Source: Paenibacillus barcinonensis
GTDB lineage: Bacteria > Bacillota > Bacilli > Paenibacillales > Paenibacillaceae
NCBI RefSeq assembly: GCF_003217495.1
Contig: NZ_QJSW01000025.1
Location: forward strand, 1 to 64,000
Direction: 5' to 3'
Length of the DNA stretch: 64,000 bases
The first letter of the stretch is position 1; each line of letters starts with the position of its first letter. Both the position numbers and the translations under genes were made by a program. The notes beneath the pieces were generated by a model. It was given only the letters and a program-made list of their open reading frames with translations, did not search any database and was not told the origin of the DNA. Below are positions 1 to 8,749 of the stretch, in pieces.

Positions 1-149
1 TATCCTTTGGATACAGCCGATTCAATAGCCGATTTTGCCCAGTGATTCGCCTGCACGTCTTTAAAAGTTGTGGCTGCCGAAGCCTGCGAAGAAAGTAATA
101 CTGACATGCCTAACACTGCACTCATTATAGGTAACATGATTTTTTTCAT
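1..149 (-). CDS. SLH-domain protein, N-terminus only (cut by window edge)
   Basis: The 49 visible codons read as a secretion signal (MKKIMLPIMSAVLGMSVLLS, then SQASA-A) followed by TTFKDVQANHWAKSAIESAV, the opening of an S-layer homology repeat (FxDVxxxHWAxxAI). SLH domains anchor exported proteins to pyruvylated secondary cell-wall polymers in Paenibacillus and relatives. The start is set by GGAGGA eight bases before the ATG. The rest of the gene lies outside the window, so its catalytic or structural role is unknown. Confidence 0.8.
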   Translation of the reverse strand, partial: MKKIMLPIMSAVLGMSVLLSSQASAATTFKDVQANHWAKSAIESAVSKG

Positions 150-229
150 TTGTCATATCCTCCGATAAATTGATTTTTGTTATTTTGAAATCCTTGGATT
201 CACGCTCTCTACATATGTAAAAGCCTATA

Positions 230-566
230 TTAATTATTGGAGCCTTCCTCTGCTTGCAATACTTTCTTTAATTGTTGACTATACATAAAAGACTCTTTTT
301 GATTGATCTCATAATTAATAGAAATACTAAATGTTTGTTCTTTGTGACCTTTTACGTAACCATACACAGTCACCCAACTCATTGCCATCTAGGCATCATC
401 TCTTTTTCCATAATAGTTACATCCAATTTATAGATAATCAATTGCAATGGCTCCTGCTCTATCTAAAAATTTCTTGATCTTTGAAATGCCTCTCAGTTAT
501 TCCTGTGTAACCTCCTAAGACTTACAAAATCACAAGTATCACAGTAATATTCCTCAGACGAAGCAT
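230..566 (-). pseudogene. Decayed paralogue of the neighbouring small lipoprotein
   Basis: Read in several frames on the minus strand, this stretch still encodes pieces matching the intact gene at 588-941: a hydrophobic start (MLRLRNITVILVIL), then KIKKFLDRAGAIAIDYL and YKLDVTI (intact: NIVKKATPIGLEYFKKEYNVDVEF), then VTVYGYVKGHKEQTFSISIN (intact: VILYGHIKGHENEAINIWIN). At least three frame changes or stops separate the pieces, so no full protein can be made. The order and spacing suggest a tandem duplication in which this downstream copy has decayed. Confidence 0.7.
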
Positions 567-587
567 AGTCTTACCTCACTATTAATT

Positions 588-941
588 TTATAATTTATAT
601 TTCGGAGAAATATTTTTTTCTCCCTTCTCTAACAGCCACTCTGGTCCACCCACATTTTCCACTTCATAAGTATTGTAGTTAATCCATATATTAATTGCTT
701 CATTCTCATGACCCTTAATATGTCCGTATAAAATAACCTTCGAAGATACGTAACCAGCAAAAACCTGAGAGTCCGTGAACTCCACGTCAACGTTATACTC
801 TTTTTTAAAATATTCTAATCCTATAGGCGTTGCTTTTTTTACGATATTACTATTTTTTACGTGATATGTAATTGCACAACCACCAATTAATAAAATACAA
901 GATGCTAATACTATTAATAGCACTCTTAGTTTACGATTCAT
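588..941 (-). CDS. Small putative lipoprotein, unknown function
   Basis: 117 residues. The N-terminus has a short basic stretch (NRKLR), a hydrophobic core and a lipobox-like LIGGC at about residues 18-22, so it is probably lipid-anchored on the outer face of the membrane. The mature part has about 95 residues with a KEYNVDVEF...ILYGHIKGHENE pattern; I do not recognise the family with confidence. A decayed paralogue lies immediately downstream at 230-566. Base composition is clearly more AT-rich than the genes from 1.4 kb onward, which fits an accessory locus. Confidence 0.6.
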   Translation of the reverse strand: MNRKLRVLLIVLASCILLIGGCAITYHVKNSNIVKKATPIGLEYFKKEYNVDVEFTDSQVFAGYVSSKVILYGHIKGHENEAINIWINYNTYEVENVGGPEWLLEKGEKNISPKYKL

Positions 942-1025
942 TTCTTATTCCCTCTCCTTGTGACAGATTTATTTCTAAGGTAATATAATCTATATTATAG
1001 TATATAAAAGGAAGAGAAGTAGATT

Positions 1026-1361
1026 TTGTTTATTTCTGATAAAACTTATCATCAGATTTCTGATGCCGCTTATGTTAGAGATATTACAGGAGAGAATGAA
1101 AAGGCCAAGATTGAGGGATCGGATCGCGCAGATCTACCTAACTCTACACTTAATGACACTAATGGCTCTGGATTTGATGCGGTCGTTTATTACAATAAGA
1201 AGGATAATAAAGTGGTGATTGGATTGAGGACTTCAAACAGCAGCAGATTGAACTTGTTAAATATACATATCGCATGGAGCGTGCCGATCGGGGAAATTAG
1301 GAATAGAGCTAACCGAACAGTAGGTTATTTGGAAAACAAGAACAGAGGCCCCTTCTCATAA
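1026..1361 (+). pseudogene. Truncated lipase-like (DUF2974/Mbeg1-type) fragment
   Basis: An open frame from a TTG codon encodes KTYHQISDAAYVRDITGE and then GSGFDAVVYYNKKDNKVVIG, which resembles the start of bacterial Mbeg1-like/lipase-class proteins (DAAY...GFDAVVY...IAFRGT). The expected FRGT core and the whole alpha/beta hydrolase catalytic part are missing: after VVIGLR the frame runs into unrelated residues and stops. A GAGG-like site lies a few bases before the TTG. Most likely a gene remnant. A different frame across 1210-1300 reads DWIEDFKQQQIELVKYTY, which may be the original C-terminus joined by deletion. Confidence 0.5.
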
Positions 1362-1380
1362 ACCATGAGAGGGGGCCTCT
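1344..1380 (-). terminator. Rho-independent terminator of the ABC importer operon
   Basis: A near-perfect hairpin (AGAGGCCCCYTCTCAT with its complement, 5-base loop) lies about 30 bases past the last importer gene and is followed on the minus strand by a T-rich run. It could also stop transcription from the left. Confidence 0.75.
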
Positions 1381-1410
1381 TCGCGTTAGAAGCCATTAAA
1401 TTGATATCCT

Positions 1411-2211
1411 CTATTCAAACACAATCCGGTCTGACGGATGCTCTGGCAGAATGGAGGATACCAGCTGCTGCACAGCCGGGTGATCCGAATCCAAGACGGA
1501 AGCCGTGGCATCCCCGGTATAGACCAGCCTTCCCTGATCCATCACGGTGATGCTGTCGCAAATTGTGAGTGCGGCCCGGATGTCATGGGTGATAAACAGA
1601 TAAGACAATCCATACGTTGCTCGCAGCTCTGCCAGCAGGGACAGAATTTGTGTCTGATGTACCATGTCCAGACTGCTGATTGACTCATCCAGCACAATTA
1701 ACTTCGGCTTGAGTGCGATGGCTCTGGCAATGTTGACACGCTGGAGCTGACCGCCGCTGAATTGATGCGGAAGCTTGCCCGCATCCTGCGGTGTGAGGCC
1801 AACCTGAACGAGCAGCTGTTCAATGGTGCGCTGCTGCTCCTTCGCTGACAGACGCTCGTAATTATCCAGCGGCTCTCCAATGATCTGCGCTGCTGTCATC
1901 ATCGGATTCACAGCCGAGTAGCAGTCCTGAAAGACAACCTGCAGATCACGACGCAATCGTAGGAGCACCTTTTTATCCGCTTGGTAGATGTCTTGTCCCT
2001 GGAATATAATCTGCCCCTCGCTTGGTCGCTCCAGTCCCAATATGATCTTGCCCAAGGTGCTTTTGCCTGCCCCACTCGTACCGAGCAATCCAAGGCATAC
2101 GCCCTGCTCAATCGTAAGGGATACATCCGTCAGTACAGGGGGGCGCGCCCCCGAACGATCCAGCCAGCCTCGCTTGCCATAGCGGTGACTTACTTCATGT
2201 ACTTGTAACAT
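1411..2211 (-). CDS. nikE: Nickel/peptide-type ABC importer, second ATPase (NikE/CntF-like)
   Basis: 266 residues. ATPase that helps power uptake of metal chelates or peptides at the inner membrane face. It has Walker A GTSGAGKST (about 44-52), Q-loop VVFQD, signature FSGGQLQR (about 152-159), Walker B LIVLDE and the switch His in FITHD. It lacks the C-terminal oligopeptide-binding extension of OppF, fitting the NikE/CntF subgroup. It is the last gene of the operon, separated from the preceding ATPase gene by an unusually wide 178-base gap in which I see no gene; an AAGGGGGG site precedes the ATG. Opp or cnt-type substrates cannot be excluded. Confidence 0.75.
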   Translation of the reverse strand: MLQVHEVSHRYGKRGWLDRSGARPPVLTDVSLTIEQGVCLGLLGTSGAGKSTLGKIILGLERPSEGQIIFQGQDIYQADKKVLLRLRRDLQVVFQDCYSAVNPMMTAAQIIGEPLDNYERLSAKEQQRTIEQLLVQVGLTPQDAGKLPHQFSGGQLQRVNIARAIALKPKLIVLDESISSLDMVHQTQILSLLAELRATYGLSYLFITHDIRAALTICDSITVMDQGRLVYTGDATASVLDSDHPAVQQLVSSILPEHPSDRIVFE

Positions 2212-2389
2212 TCAGTTCTGCGCCCCCCTTCTTGTTTAACACTCATGCATTTGCTTTTGCATCTGCAGCAATCTATTACTCTTGTCCGAATATGGCTAAA
2301 CAGCGTATTCATTGAACACAGGCCCTCAGACCTGCTGTATCAAGCCGTTGTACGCCAGGAAACCTTAGCATGATAACGTACAATACTGC

Positions 2390-3202
2390 TTAATGCCCCA
2401 AAGTCATACGGGGCCGAGCATTCAGCAGCATCCGGGTATACTCATGCCGGGGATGATCGAACAACTGATACACGTCTGCCTGCTCGATGATGCGTCCCTT
2501 CTGCATGACGGCTACTTCATCAGCCATCTGTGAGATGACCCCCAGATCATGTGAGATGAGTAGAATGGATGTGCCATGCTCCTTACGGAGCCGATCCAGT
2601 TCCCGCAGCACATTCAATTGATTCACGACATCCAGCGCTGTCGTGGGCTCGTCAGCAATCACCAAAGCGGGTCGCAGACACATGGATACAGCAATCATCA
2701 CCCGCTGCAGCTGACCGCCGCTGAGCTGGAACGGATATCGTTTCATCAGCTTTGCCGGGTCAGGCAGGTTCATATCGGCCAGCGCGGCAATGGCCTGCTC
2801 CCTCGCCTCCGCTTTGGACATCTGTGTATGAGTTCGCAGCGTCTCAACAAATTGAGAGCCGATCGTATACACAGGGGTAAAAGCATTCATCGGATTCTGC
2901 ATAATGAACCCGACATCCTTGCCACGGATGCGCCGCATCTGCTCATCGGGTAACGTGCTGAGCTCCAGTCCGTTCAGACAAACACTTCCTGATACTTCCA
3001 TCCTGCGCGGATGGAGCAAGCGCAGCAGTGCGTTACATGTCACCGTTTTACCGCAGCCGCTCTCGCCAACCAGGCCGAAGACCTGACCCTTTTTCAAAGT
3101 CAACTGAACAGGGTCCAGTAACGGGGCCGATCCATTTGCTGTCTTGAGCTTCACTTGCAGATCACGAACTTCAAGTACATTCGCCGCATCGGCCATCGTC
3201 AC
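2390..3202 (-). CDS. nikD: Nickel/peptide-type ABC importer, first ATPase (NikD/CntD-like)
   Basis: 270 residues. ATPase partner of the NikE-like protein. Walker A is GESGCGKT (about 47-54), the Q-loop region reads GFIMQNPMNAFTP (typical of the OppD/NikD group), the signature is LSGGQLQRV, Walker B is LVIADEPTTALD and the H-loop is LLISHD. The protein is about 60 residues shorter than OppD because the C-terminal solute-binding extension is minimal, as in NikD/CntD. It lies 46 bases after the NikC-like permease gene. Confidence 0.78.
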   Translation of the reverse strand: MTMADAANVLEVRDLQVKLKTANGSAPLLDPVQLTLKKGQVFGLVGESGCGKTVTCNALLRLLHPRRMEVSGSVCLNGLELSTLPDEQMRRIRGKDVGFIMQNPMNAFTPVYTIGSQFVETLRTHTQMSKAEAREQAIAALADMNLPDPAKLMKRYPFQLSGGQLQRVMIAVSMCLRPALVIADEPTTALDVVNQLNVLRELDRLRKEHGTSILLISHDLGVISQMADEVAVMQKGRIIEQADVYQLFDHPRHEYTRMLLNARPRMTLGH

Positions 3203-3248
3203 ATTCCCCCTTGTCCAGATTGTTCTCCACCTTTGACCATCATAAAAA

Positions 3249-4079
3249 TTACTTTCTGGAAACGCCGTAACGGTCGGATAAGGCCTCTCCCAAAATGTTA
3301 AACGCCATCACAACCAGCAGTATGGCAGCACCCGGATAGATCATCAGTTCTGGATGACTGCGAATATAGCTTGTTCCTTCGTGTATCATGGCTCCCCACT
3401 CCGCATTCGGTGGCTGGATACCGAGTCCCAGGAAGGATAATGCAGAGATGTCCATAATCGCCCAGCCCATCTCCAGTGTACCCATGACTACGATGGGACG
3501 CTGGACATTCGGAATGATATGTTTGCGAATAATCGTCCAGGTAGAGGACCCGCTAATTCGAGCTGCCGCAATATAATTCCGTTCCTTCAAGCTAACCACC
3601 ATGTTTCGGCATATGCGGGCATAGTGCACCCACTGCACCATCATGAGTGCCAGCAGAATCTGCATCAGACCCGGGCCGAAGATACCCACGATGCCAAGCA
3701 CCAGAACCAGCTGCGGAAATGCCAGTATGCCTTCACACAGACGCATCAGCACGTTGTCGATCCAGCCGCCCAAGTAACCGGAGATCGACCCGACCAGAAG
3801 CCCGATCACCAAAGACGACAAAAAAATCAGCGTGGCAAATCCAATGGAAACCCGTGATCCATAGAGAAGTCTGGAAAGATTGTCCCTTCCCAGATGATCT
3901 GTGCCAAGCCAATGCTCTGCAGATGGAGCCTTCAGCTTCTGCAGCAGATTCACCTTCACAGGATCATGCGGTGCAATCCATGGAGCCAGTAATGCCAGGA
4001 TGAAGAAAAGAAGGATAATCGCTGCGCAAATCCAGATCATTTGTTGCCCTCGAAACCTTGTACGCCATCGTTTCATCAA
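3249..4079 (-). CDS. nikC: Nickel/peptide-type ABC importer permease (NikC/CntC-like)
   Basis: 276 residues, inner-membrane permease with six predicted membrane spans. The N-terminus has the OppC_N pattern (LAPWIAPHDP, then AEHWLGTDHLGRDNLSRLLYGSRVS), and the EAA loop contacting the ATPases reads AARISGSSTWTIIRKHIIPN (about 180-200). Its ATG overlaps the stop of the NikB-like gene by four bases (ATGA), so the two permeases are translationally coupled. It forms the channel with the NikB-like subunit. Confidence 0.8.
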   Translation of the reverse strand: MMKRWRTRFRGQQMIWICAAIILLFFILALLAPWIAPHDPVKVNLLQKLKAPSAEHWLGTDHLGRDNLSRLLYGSRVSIGFATLIFLSSLVIGLLVGSISGYLGGWIDNVLMRLCEGILAFPQLVLVLGIVGIFGPGLMQILLALMMVQWVHYARICRNMVVSLKERNYIAAARISGSSTWTIIRKHIIPNVQRPIVVMGTLEMGWAIMDISALSFLGLGIQPPNAEWGAMIHEGTSYIRSHPELMIYPGAAILLVVMAFNILGEALSDRYGVSRK

Positions 4080-5020
4080 TGCTCTGCCCGTCCTTTCGCT
4101 GAAATCCGCGGGTCCATATACAGCTGTATCAGATCAACGATCAGATTACATACGATGAACAGACATGCCGAAATAAAGACATAACACTGGATCACGGGAA
4201 TATCGCGGTTAAAGATCGCTTCCACAAAATAACGTCCGAAGCCCGGCCACGAAAAAACCTGTTCGACAATAATCGTTCCGGTTAGCAGTCTGCCCATGGT
4301 CATGCCCATTCCTGTAATAAATGGAGTGATCGCAATTTTGAGCACATGCTTGAGCATGATGACCTGTTCACGTATACCGCGTGTTCTCGCATACTGCACG
4401 TATGCTTCCTGTAATTGCTCCAGGACACTGGTTCGCAGCATACGGGTGTACAGAGCAATCATGACCATGGAAAGCGTCAGCGTAGGTAGCACCAGATTCT
4501 CCCAAGAGCCGCGCCCCTCCACAGGCAGCCAGTCCAGTTTGACTGCAAAAAAGAAAATAAGCAGATATCCGAGCCAGAACTGCGGAATAGATGCTCCAAC
4601 ATAGGAGATGATGCGGCTGACCATGTCAATCCAGCTATTTTTGTATACCGCCGCCAGAATTCCCAATGGGATGCTCACCAGTGTAGAGAATAGAATGCTC
4701 CACAAGGCCAGCTCTGCCGTGGCTGGAAATTTATCCTTCACCTCATCCATCACCGGTTTGTTGGTGAGATACGAAGTACCAAAATCCAACTGAGCTATTC
4801 TCTGCAAGGTATGAAGGTATTGAGTAAATAAGGGCTGATCCAGACCAAATTCATGCCGCTTCTCTGCCAGCAGCTCTGGCGTCGGATAGATATGAGCTGC
4901 TGTAAGATACGCCTCGGCTGGATCAACCGGTGAAATATGAATAAGCCCAAAAGTGACAAGCGTAGCGATAAAAACGATAGGAATGATCGCGATCATTCGT
5001 TTACCAATATAGCCGATCAC
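4076..5020 (-). CDS. nikB: Nickel/peptide-type ABC importer permease (NikB/CntB-like)
   Basis: 314 residues from a GTG start chosen because GGGAGG lies eight bases upstream; a longer frame begins further upstream without a better site. Six predicted spans. The N-terminal block (KRMIAIIPIVFIATLVTFGL...SPVDPA) and the loop YVQYARTRGIREQVIMLKHV are typical of DppB/NikB permeases. 314 residues is the usual NikB length. It lies between the binding-protein gene and its permease partner, with which it overlaps. Confidence 0.8.
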   Translation of the reverse strand: MIGYIGKRMIAIIPIVFIATLVTFGLIHISPVDPAEAYLTAAHIYPTPELLAEKRHEFGLDQPLFTQYLHTLQRIAQLDFGTSYLTNKPVMDEVKDKFPATAELALWSILFSTLVSIPLGILAAVYKNSWIDMVSRIISYVGASIPQFWLGYLLIFFFAVKLDWLPVEGRGSWENLVLPTLTLSMVMIALYTRMLRTSVLEQLQEAYVQYARTRGIREQVIMLKHVLKIAITPFITGMGMTMGRLLTGTIIVEQVFSWPGFGRYFVEAIFNRDIPVIQCYVFISACLFIVCNLIVDLIQLYMDPRISAKGRAEH

Positions 5021-5101
5021 CAAACATTCCTCCCTTTTACCCTGCCACACAAGCCTTCCTGCCTGCATATATTATCTCTTTGTTCCGAGTGTACTTCGAA
5101 T

Positions 5102-6739
5102 TTACGGATTGCTTAATTGCATGCCAACAAATGGATTCTCATCCCGATTCGCCGGGAACACAAATTTAGCAATTTTTTTCTGATATACGGCTGTTTTCTT
5201 GATATAAGAGATCGGCACAATCGCCGATTGCTCCTGCAATGTCGTCAGAATGGATGTATACAGTTCCTGACGCTTTTTCTCGTCTGTAGAGGACAATGCT
5301 GCATGCACCTCTTCGTCCAATTCCTTTTTCATAGGCAAAGCGCTAAGTGTCTCGGAAATTCCGAACCCAGAACTTGCTACGACATTAATAAAGGAATGCG
5401 GGTCGTACGGCGCTCCGTAATTGTACCAGAAATACAGGTCAAAATCATTGGCTTTCAAGCGTTTGATCTGTACCGTCAATTCAAGACCAGTGAGGTTTAC
5501 TTTGACACCCAGCTCGCCCCATTCAGCCTGAATCGTTTCACCCATCGCTTTTTGAATCGGATCGGTTTTATCGAAAATCAGTTCGAACTCCAGCTTCTGG
5601 CCATCCTTCTCACGCACAGTTCCACCGGCCGGCAGCTTCCAGCCTGCTTCGTCCAGCAATGCTTTGGATTGCTCCACGTTATATTCAATGGGCTTCAGAT
5701 CCACATTGGTATACGGATAGTTCTTGGATAATGCCGTATCGGCTGGTTCTTCCAGGCCTAGCGTGATGCCCTCAACCATCGCTTTCTTGTTGAAGCCTTG
5801 TTGAAGCGCCATGCGCACTCTTACATCAGACAGCTTCGGATTGGAAGAGTTGAGCAGCAGGTCACGCGTACCTACCGGATCAGACAGCTCACTTACATAT
5901 TTATCGTTGTCACGAAGCTGCTGGAATGCATCCAGACTGATCACACCTTCACCGTAAATCAGATCCAGATCGCCTTTTTCAAAAGCAAGCACACGTGTCT
6001 CTGCATCAGGAATAATTTTCACGGTAATCTGATCAAGCGCTGGTGCAGTGCCCCAGTAATTCGGGTTACGCTTGAAGACAGCATATTCATCCTGCTTATA
6101 TTCAGCCAGCATCCATGGCCCCGTACCAACGGGCTCCTTGATGCCTTTCGACGTATCACCATCATCCGGGAAGCCTGCCGCGCCCAGGAAACGGAACGGA
6201 CGAACAACAGACAAGTCCTGAAGCACAGGGTAGTACGGCTCGGTAAGTGTCATGCGGAAGGTGTGGTCATCCACGACCTCTGTTTTGTCCAGCACACCGA
6301 CGATTCCAAGCCAGCTGTGTGTTTTTTTATTTTTCATGATGGAGTCAAAATTCTTTTTCACAATTTCCGCATTAAACGGCGTGCCATCGGAGAATTTCAC
6401 CCCTTGGCGCAGCTTGAATGTATACACTTTGCCATCATCAGAGATGGTCCATGACTCAGCCAGTGCGGGTTCCAGCTTACCATCCTTCTGGTAACTGACC
6501 AGCGGCTCGTAGATCATGGATTGAGCAAACAATTGGGACGGGTTATACGTATGTGGATTCATCGTACCGATATCTCGCGGCCACGACATCGTAATCGACT
6601 TCGCAGAAGCTGCCTGATCTCCAGCTGCGGAAGACGATGGCGAACCGCTCTCTTTATTACTACAGCCCACGATAAATAACAGTAACAACAGTGTTGTCAC
6701 CATCATCAGGGTAGAACGTTTGCGTTGATCTACTAACAT
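5102..6739 (-). CDS. nikA: Nickel/opine-type ABC importer substrate-binding lipoprotein
   Basis: 545 residues from the ATG that has AAAGGGG eight bases upstream. Signal peptide with lipobox FIVGC, then a Ser/Ala-rich linker and an SBP_bac_5 fold: TMNPHTYNPSQLF, YEPLVSY, LAESWTISDDGKVYTFKLRQ, FSDGTPFNA. The VRPFRFLGAAGFPDDGDT segment resembles NikA/CntA proteins that bind nickel or metal-opine chelates. It captures ligand outside the membrane for the downstream permeases. First gene of the operon, behind a strong promoter with a Fur-like box, which supports a metal rather than a peptide role. No metallophore synthesis genes lie nearby. Confidence 0.75.
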   Translation of the reverse strand: MLVDQRKRSTLMMVTTLLLLLFIVGCSNKESGSPSSSAAGDQAASAKSITMSWPRDIGTMNPHTYNPSQLFAQSMIYEPLVSYQKDGKLEPALAESWTISDDGKVYTFKLRQGVKFSDGTPFNAEIVKKNFDSIMKNKKTHSWLGIVGVLDKTEVVDDHTFRMTLTEPYYPVLQDLSVVRPFRFLGAAGFPDDGDTSKGIKEPVGTGPWMLAEYKQDEYAVFKRNPNYWGTAPALDQITVKIIPDAETRVLAFEKGDLDLIYGEGVISLDAFQQLRDNDKYVSELSDPVGTRDLLLNSSNPKLSDVRVRMALQQGFNKKAMVEGITLGLEEPADTALSKNYPYTNVDLKPIEYNVEQSKALLDEAGWKLPAGGTVREKDGQKLEFELIFDKTDPIQKAMGETIQAEWGELGVKVNLTGLELTVQIKRLKANDFDLYFWYNYGAPYDPHSFINVVASSGFGISETLSALPMKKELDEEVHAALSSTDEKKRQELYTSILTTLQEQSAIVPISYIKKTAVYQKKIAKFVFPANRDENPFVGMQLSNP

Positions 6740-6774
6740 GAAATAAACCCCTTTTCTCTCTTCATCTCTGATCG

Positions 6775-6789
6775 TGATAATGATTCTCA
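6775..6789 (-). promoter_or_regulatory. Fur-family operator over the ABC importer start region
   Basis: TGATAATGATTCTCA matches the 7-1-7 Fur consensus TGATAATNATTATCA at all but one position. It lies about 10-24 bases after the -10 box and 35 bases before the ATG, where bound repressor would block transcription. Fur, Zur and Mur boxes are similar, so the metal sensed is not certain. Confidence 0.7.
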
Positions 6790-6798
6790 TATTCATTA

Positions 6799-6827
6799 AG
6801 AATATGAAGCTAATTGCCTTTTGTCAA
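6799..6827 (-). promoter_or_regulatory. Sigma-A promoter of the ABC importer operon
   Basis: A perfect -35 TTGACA (6822-6827) and a -10 TATTCT (6799-6804) are separated by exactly 17 bases on the minus strand, pointing at the substrate-binding gene. Confidence 0.75.
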
Positions 6828-6869
6828 CAAAAATCGACATAGTATGTATGCCCACTAAATAGAAAAATA

Positions 6870-6893
6870 AGCCCTTTCCATATAAGAGAGGGC
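6870..6893 (-). terminator. Second hairpin terminator after the pectate lyase gene
   Basis: A nine-pair stem (AGCCCTTTC with a complement including one G-U pair) followed by TTATTTTTCT on the minus strand. It sits just upstream of the importer promoter and probably insulates it from pectate lyase transcription. Confidence 0.5.
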
Positions 6894-6933
6894 TCTTTTC
6901 AGTTGGATATAAAGATACTTTCACATAAAATTG

Positions 6934-6976
6934 AAAGCGAGTGATCCCACAACCAGGCTGCGGGGCCACTCGCTTT
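6934..6976 (-). terminator. Rho-independent terminator of the pectate lyase gene
   Basis: Ten-base perfect arms (AAAGCGAGTG and complement) with an inner CCC/GGG pair, followed by a T-rich stretch on the minus strand, 40 bases past the stop codon. Confidence 0.75.
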
Positions 6977-7015
6977 TCCGTTCATCTTGTCTTTGGTCGT
7001 GCTTTATTGCGTAAT

Positions 7016-8443
7016 TTAGTAGCTCGTCTTCAGCCAGTTATCCTTGGACCAGTTCACTTTGCCTGCACCTGCACCGTTAGAGGCTGTCAGACGTGCATTC
7101 AGTGTAGACGGATCGTCTGCCTGATAGCTGTAAGGCAGGGATGAGAAGCCGTTCCACGAGAAAGGCTTGATTGCAGCCGGAACTGGAGCCAGCGGACTGC
7201 CCGCCGTATCACTGCTGCCACGGAAGGAGCTGCCATCCAGCGAGTAGATCGTATCTGCTACGCTAATTTTACCTGTGTACGTGGCATTGGTCGGGTCCGT
7301 CTGATTGTTGCGCACCGGGTATTGCACATCCTTGATCACTGATTTCTCAACCAGCACAGCCCCGTTTTCAGTGGAAATGGCTCCATTGCTGGTAATTCCG
7401 AATTTGTAACCTTTGGATGCAATAGCTGCTGCCATAGCATTGCTTATACGCGCCTGTGCTGCACGGGCATCGGTGGCATCCATGATGATGTTGTAGGCAT
7501 GTGCGTTGCCGCCGCGCAGACGCGGCATACGATCCTGAATGTCTTTATAGACGTTATGGTGCAAGGTTATAGAGAGATTGGCGTTCGTCGATTCCAGACT
7601 GGTTGCACCCACGAGATGACCTTTTTTCTGCGAACCAGCGATGGCAATGATATCTTCCTTGCTTAGACCGACCGCGCTGCTACGCAGGTGGTTGTACATG
7701 GGATAGGAAGCTTTGTTGGCTTCCAGCTCGTTGATCTGGCGGGTAACCCAACTGTTCGAGCTGCCGTCATCCCCTTTGAAGGTAGACCAGGAGATGGTCA
7801 CGCCACTGGTTCCTTTTTTCGAATCAACGAGTCCGTCATAGGCTTTATTGAAGGTGCAGTGGTCAATCCATATGCCGCTACTGTCCTCCAGTGTAATGTA
7901 ATCCCAATCGTTTTTGTCATAGTCGCCTTTGGTGGATTCATCCCATTCCCACAGCTCATCGAACTCCAGGTTGCGGATGATGACGTTGGAGCTGCGTTTC
8001 ACGGTAATAGAAGCATGTTTGATCTTGGACCCGTTTGCGGAGAAAATGGTCAGGCCATTGAAGCCGTCCACCGTAATTTTGCTGACACCCGTCTGCTTCA
8101 AGACTGGATGGGTCAGGGCATCGTTATGCTTGGCAAAAGGCGAAGCCTGCGCCGTGCTTGGGATCTCATTCCATCCTAGATCAAGGTCGTTCATAATTTC
8201 GACGACTTTGACACCGGAGTTCTTTTTCAAAGCGAGCGCCAGATCGGTGGCATTATACACTTTTTTGTACACAGCCGTGCTCGACTCGCTGATCATACCT
8301 CCACCCGTATTGCCTTGGGAGAAGCCTGTCAGATTATAATCCGCATTGCCCGCTGCCTGCACACTTGCAGGTCCCGATAATAAGGTGAGCCCCAGCGTAA
8401 GGGCCAGAGCCGTGCTGCATAAGCTTCGTACTGTTTTTCTCAT
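7016..8443 (-). CDS. Secreted pectate lyase, polysaccharide lyase family 1
   Basis: 475 residues. Cleaves polygalacturonate by calcium-dependent beta-elimination outside the cell. Signal peptide ends near VQAAG. The family-1 hallmarks are present: GIWIDHCTF (the vWiDH calcium/beta-helix motif, around 195) and DRMPRLRGGNAHAYN (around 305), which carries the catalytic Arg in the RxPRxRxG pattern. I chose the second ATG because AGGAGG lies ten bases before it; the first ATG, three codons earlier, almost touches that site. Monocistronic, with its own double terminator. It complements the rhamnogalacturonan enzyme at 46.8-52.0 kb. Confidence 0.9.
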   Translation of the reverse strand: MRKTVRSLCSTALALTLGLTLLSGPASVQAAGNADYNLTGFSQGNTGGGMISESSTAVYKKVYNATDLALALKKNSGVKVVEIMNDLDLGWNEIPSTAQASPFAKHNDALTHPVLKQTGVSKITVDGFNGLTIFSANGSKIKHASITVKRSSNVIIRNLEFDELWEWDESTKGDYDKNDWDYITLEDSSGIWIDHCTFNKAYDGLVDSKKGTSGVTISWSTFKGDDGSSNSWVTRQINELEANKASYPMYNHLRSSAVGLSKEDIIAIAGSQKKGHLVGATSLESTNANLSITLHHNVYKDIQDRMPRLRGGNAHAYNIIMDATDARAAQARISNAMAAAIASKGYKFGITSNGAISTENGAVLVEKSVIKDVQYPVRNNQTDPTNATYTGKISVADTIYSLDGSSFRGSSDTAGSPLAPVPAAIKPFSWNGFSSLPYSYQADDPSTLNARLTASNGAGAGKVNWSKDNWLKTSY

Positions 8444-8716
8444 CGAATCCATTCCTCCTGAAAGGTTAATGTTGAGTTTCCCTGCCTGTCCCTCTGCGGT
8501 ACATCATGTCGCAAATGACATATTCACAATGTAAATCCTGGGAGCGATTACAACAATAATCCTGAACTCACATCTATGGATGCGTACTGAACAGGAGGGG
8601 ATTTGTACCCGAAACAACCTGGCATCGTATGAAGTTAACTTGTGAAGCAGGGTTTGTCGGAGAAATATCAAAAAGGGATGGGACTGCCTGGCGCAAGAAA
8701 AAATGAAACAAAACAA

Positions 8717-8743
8717 GCAGGACTGCATCTACTGCAGACCTGC
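8717..8743 (-). terminator. Rho-independent terminator of the UPF0316 gene
   Basis: Strong stem GCAGGnCTGCA with a five-base loop, followed by TTGTTTTG on the minus strand, directly after the stop codon. Confidence 0.8.
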
Positions 8744-8749
8744 CCCATT

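Noticed and set aside
1..1400. A prophage or integrative-element border at the AT-rich left edge
   Set aside because: No integrase, tRNA end or direct-repeat attachment site is visible; only gene decay and base composition support an accessory region.
2212..2389. A gene in the wide gap inside the importer operon
   Set aside because: No start with a ribosome site and no frame longer than a few tens of codons on the minus strand.
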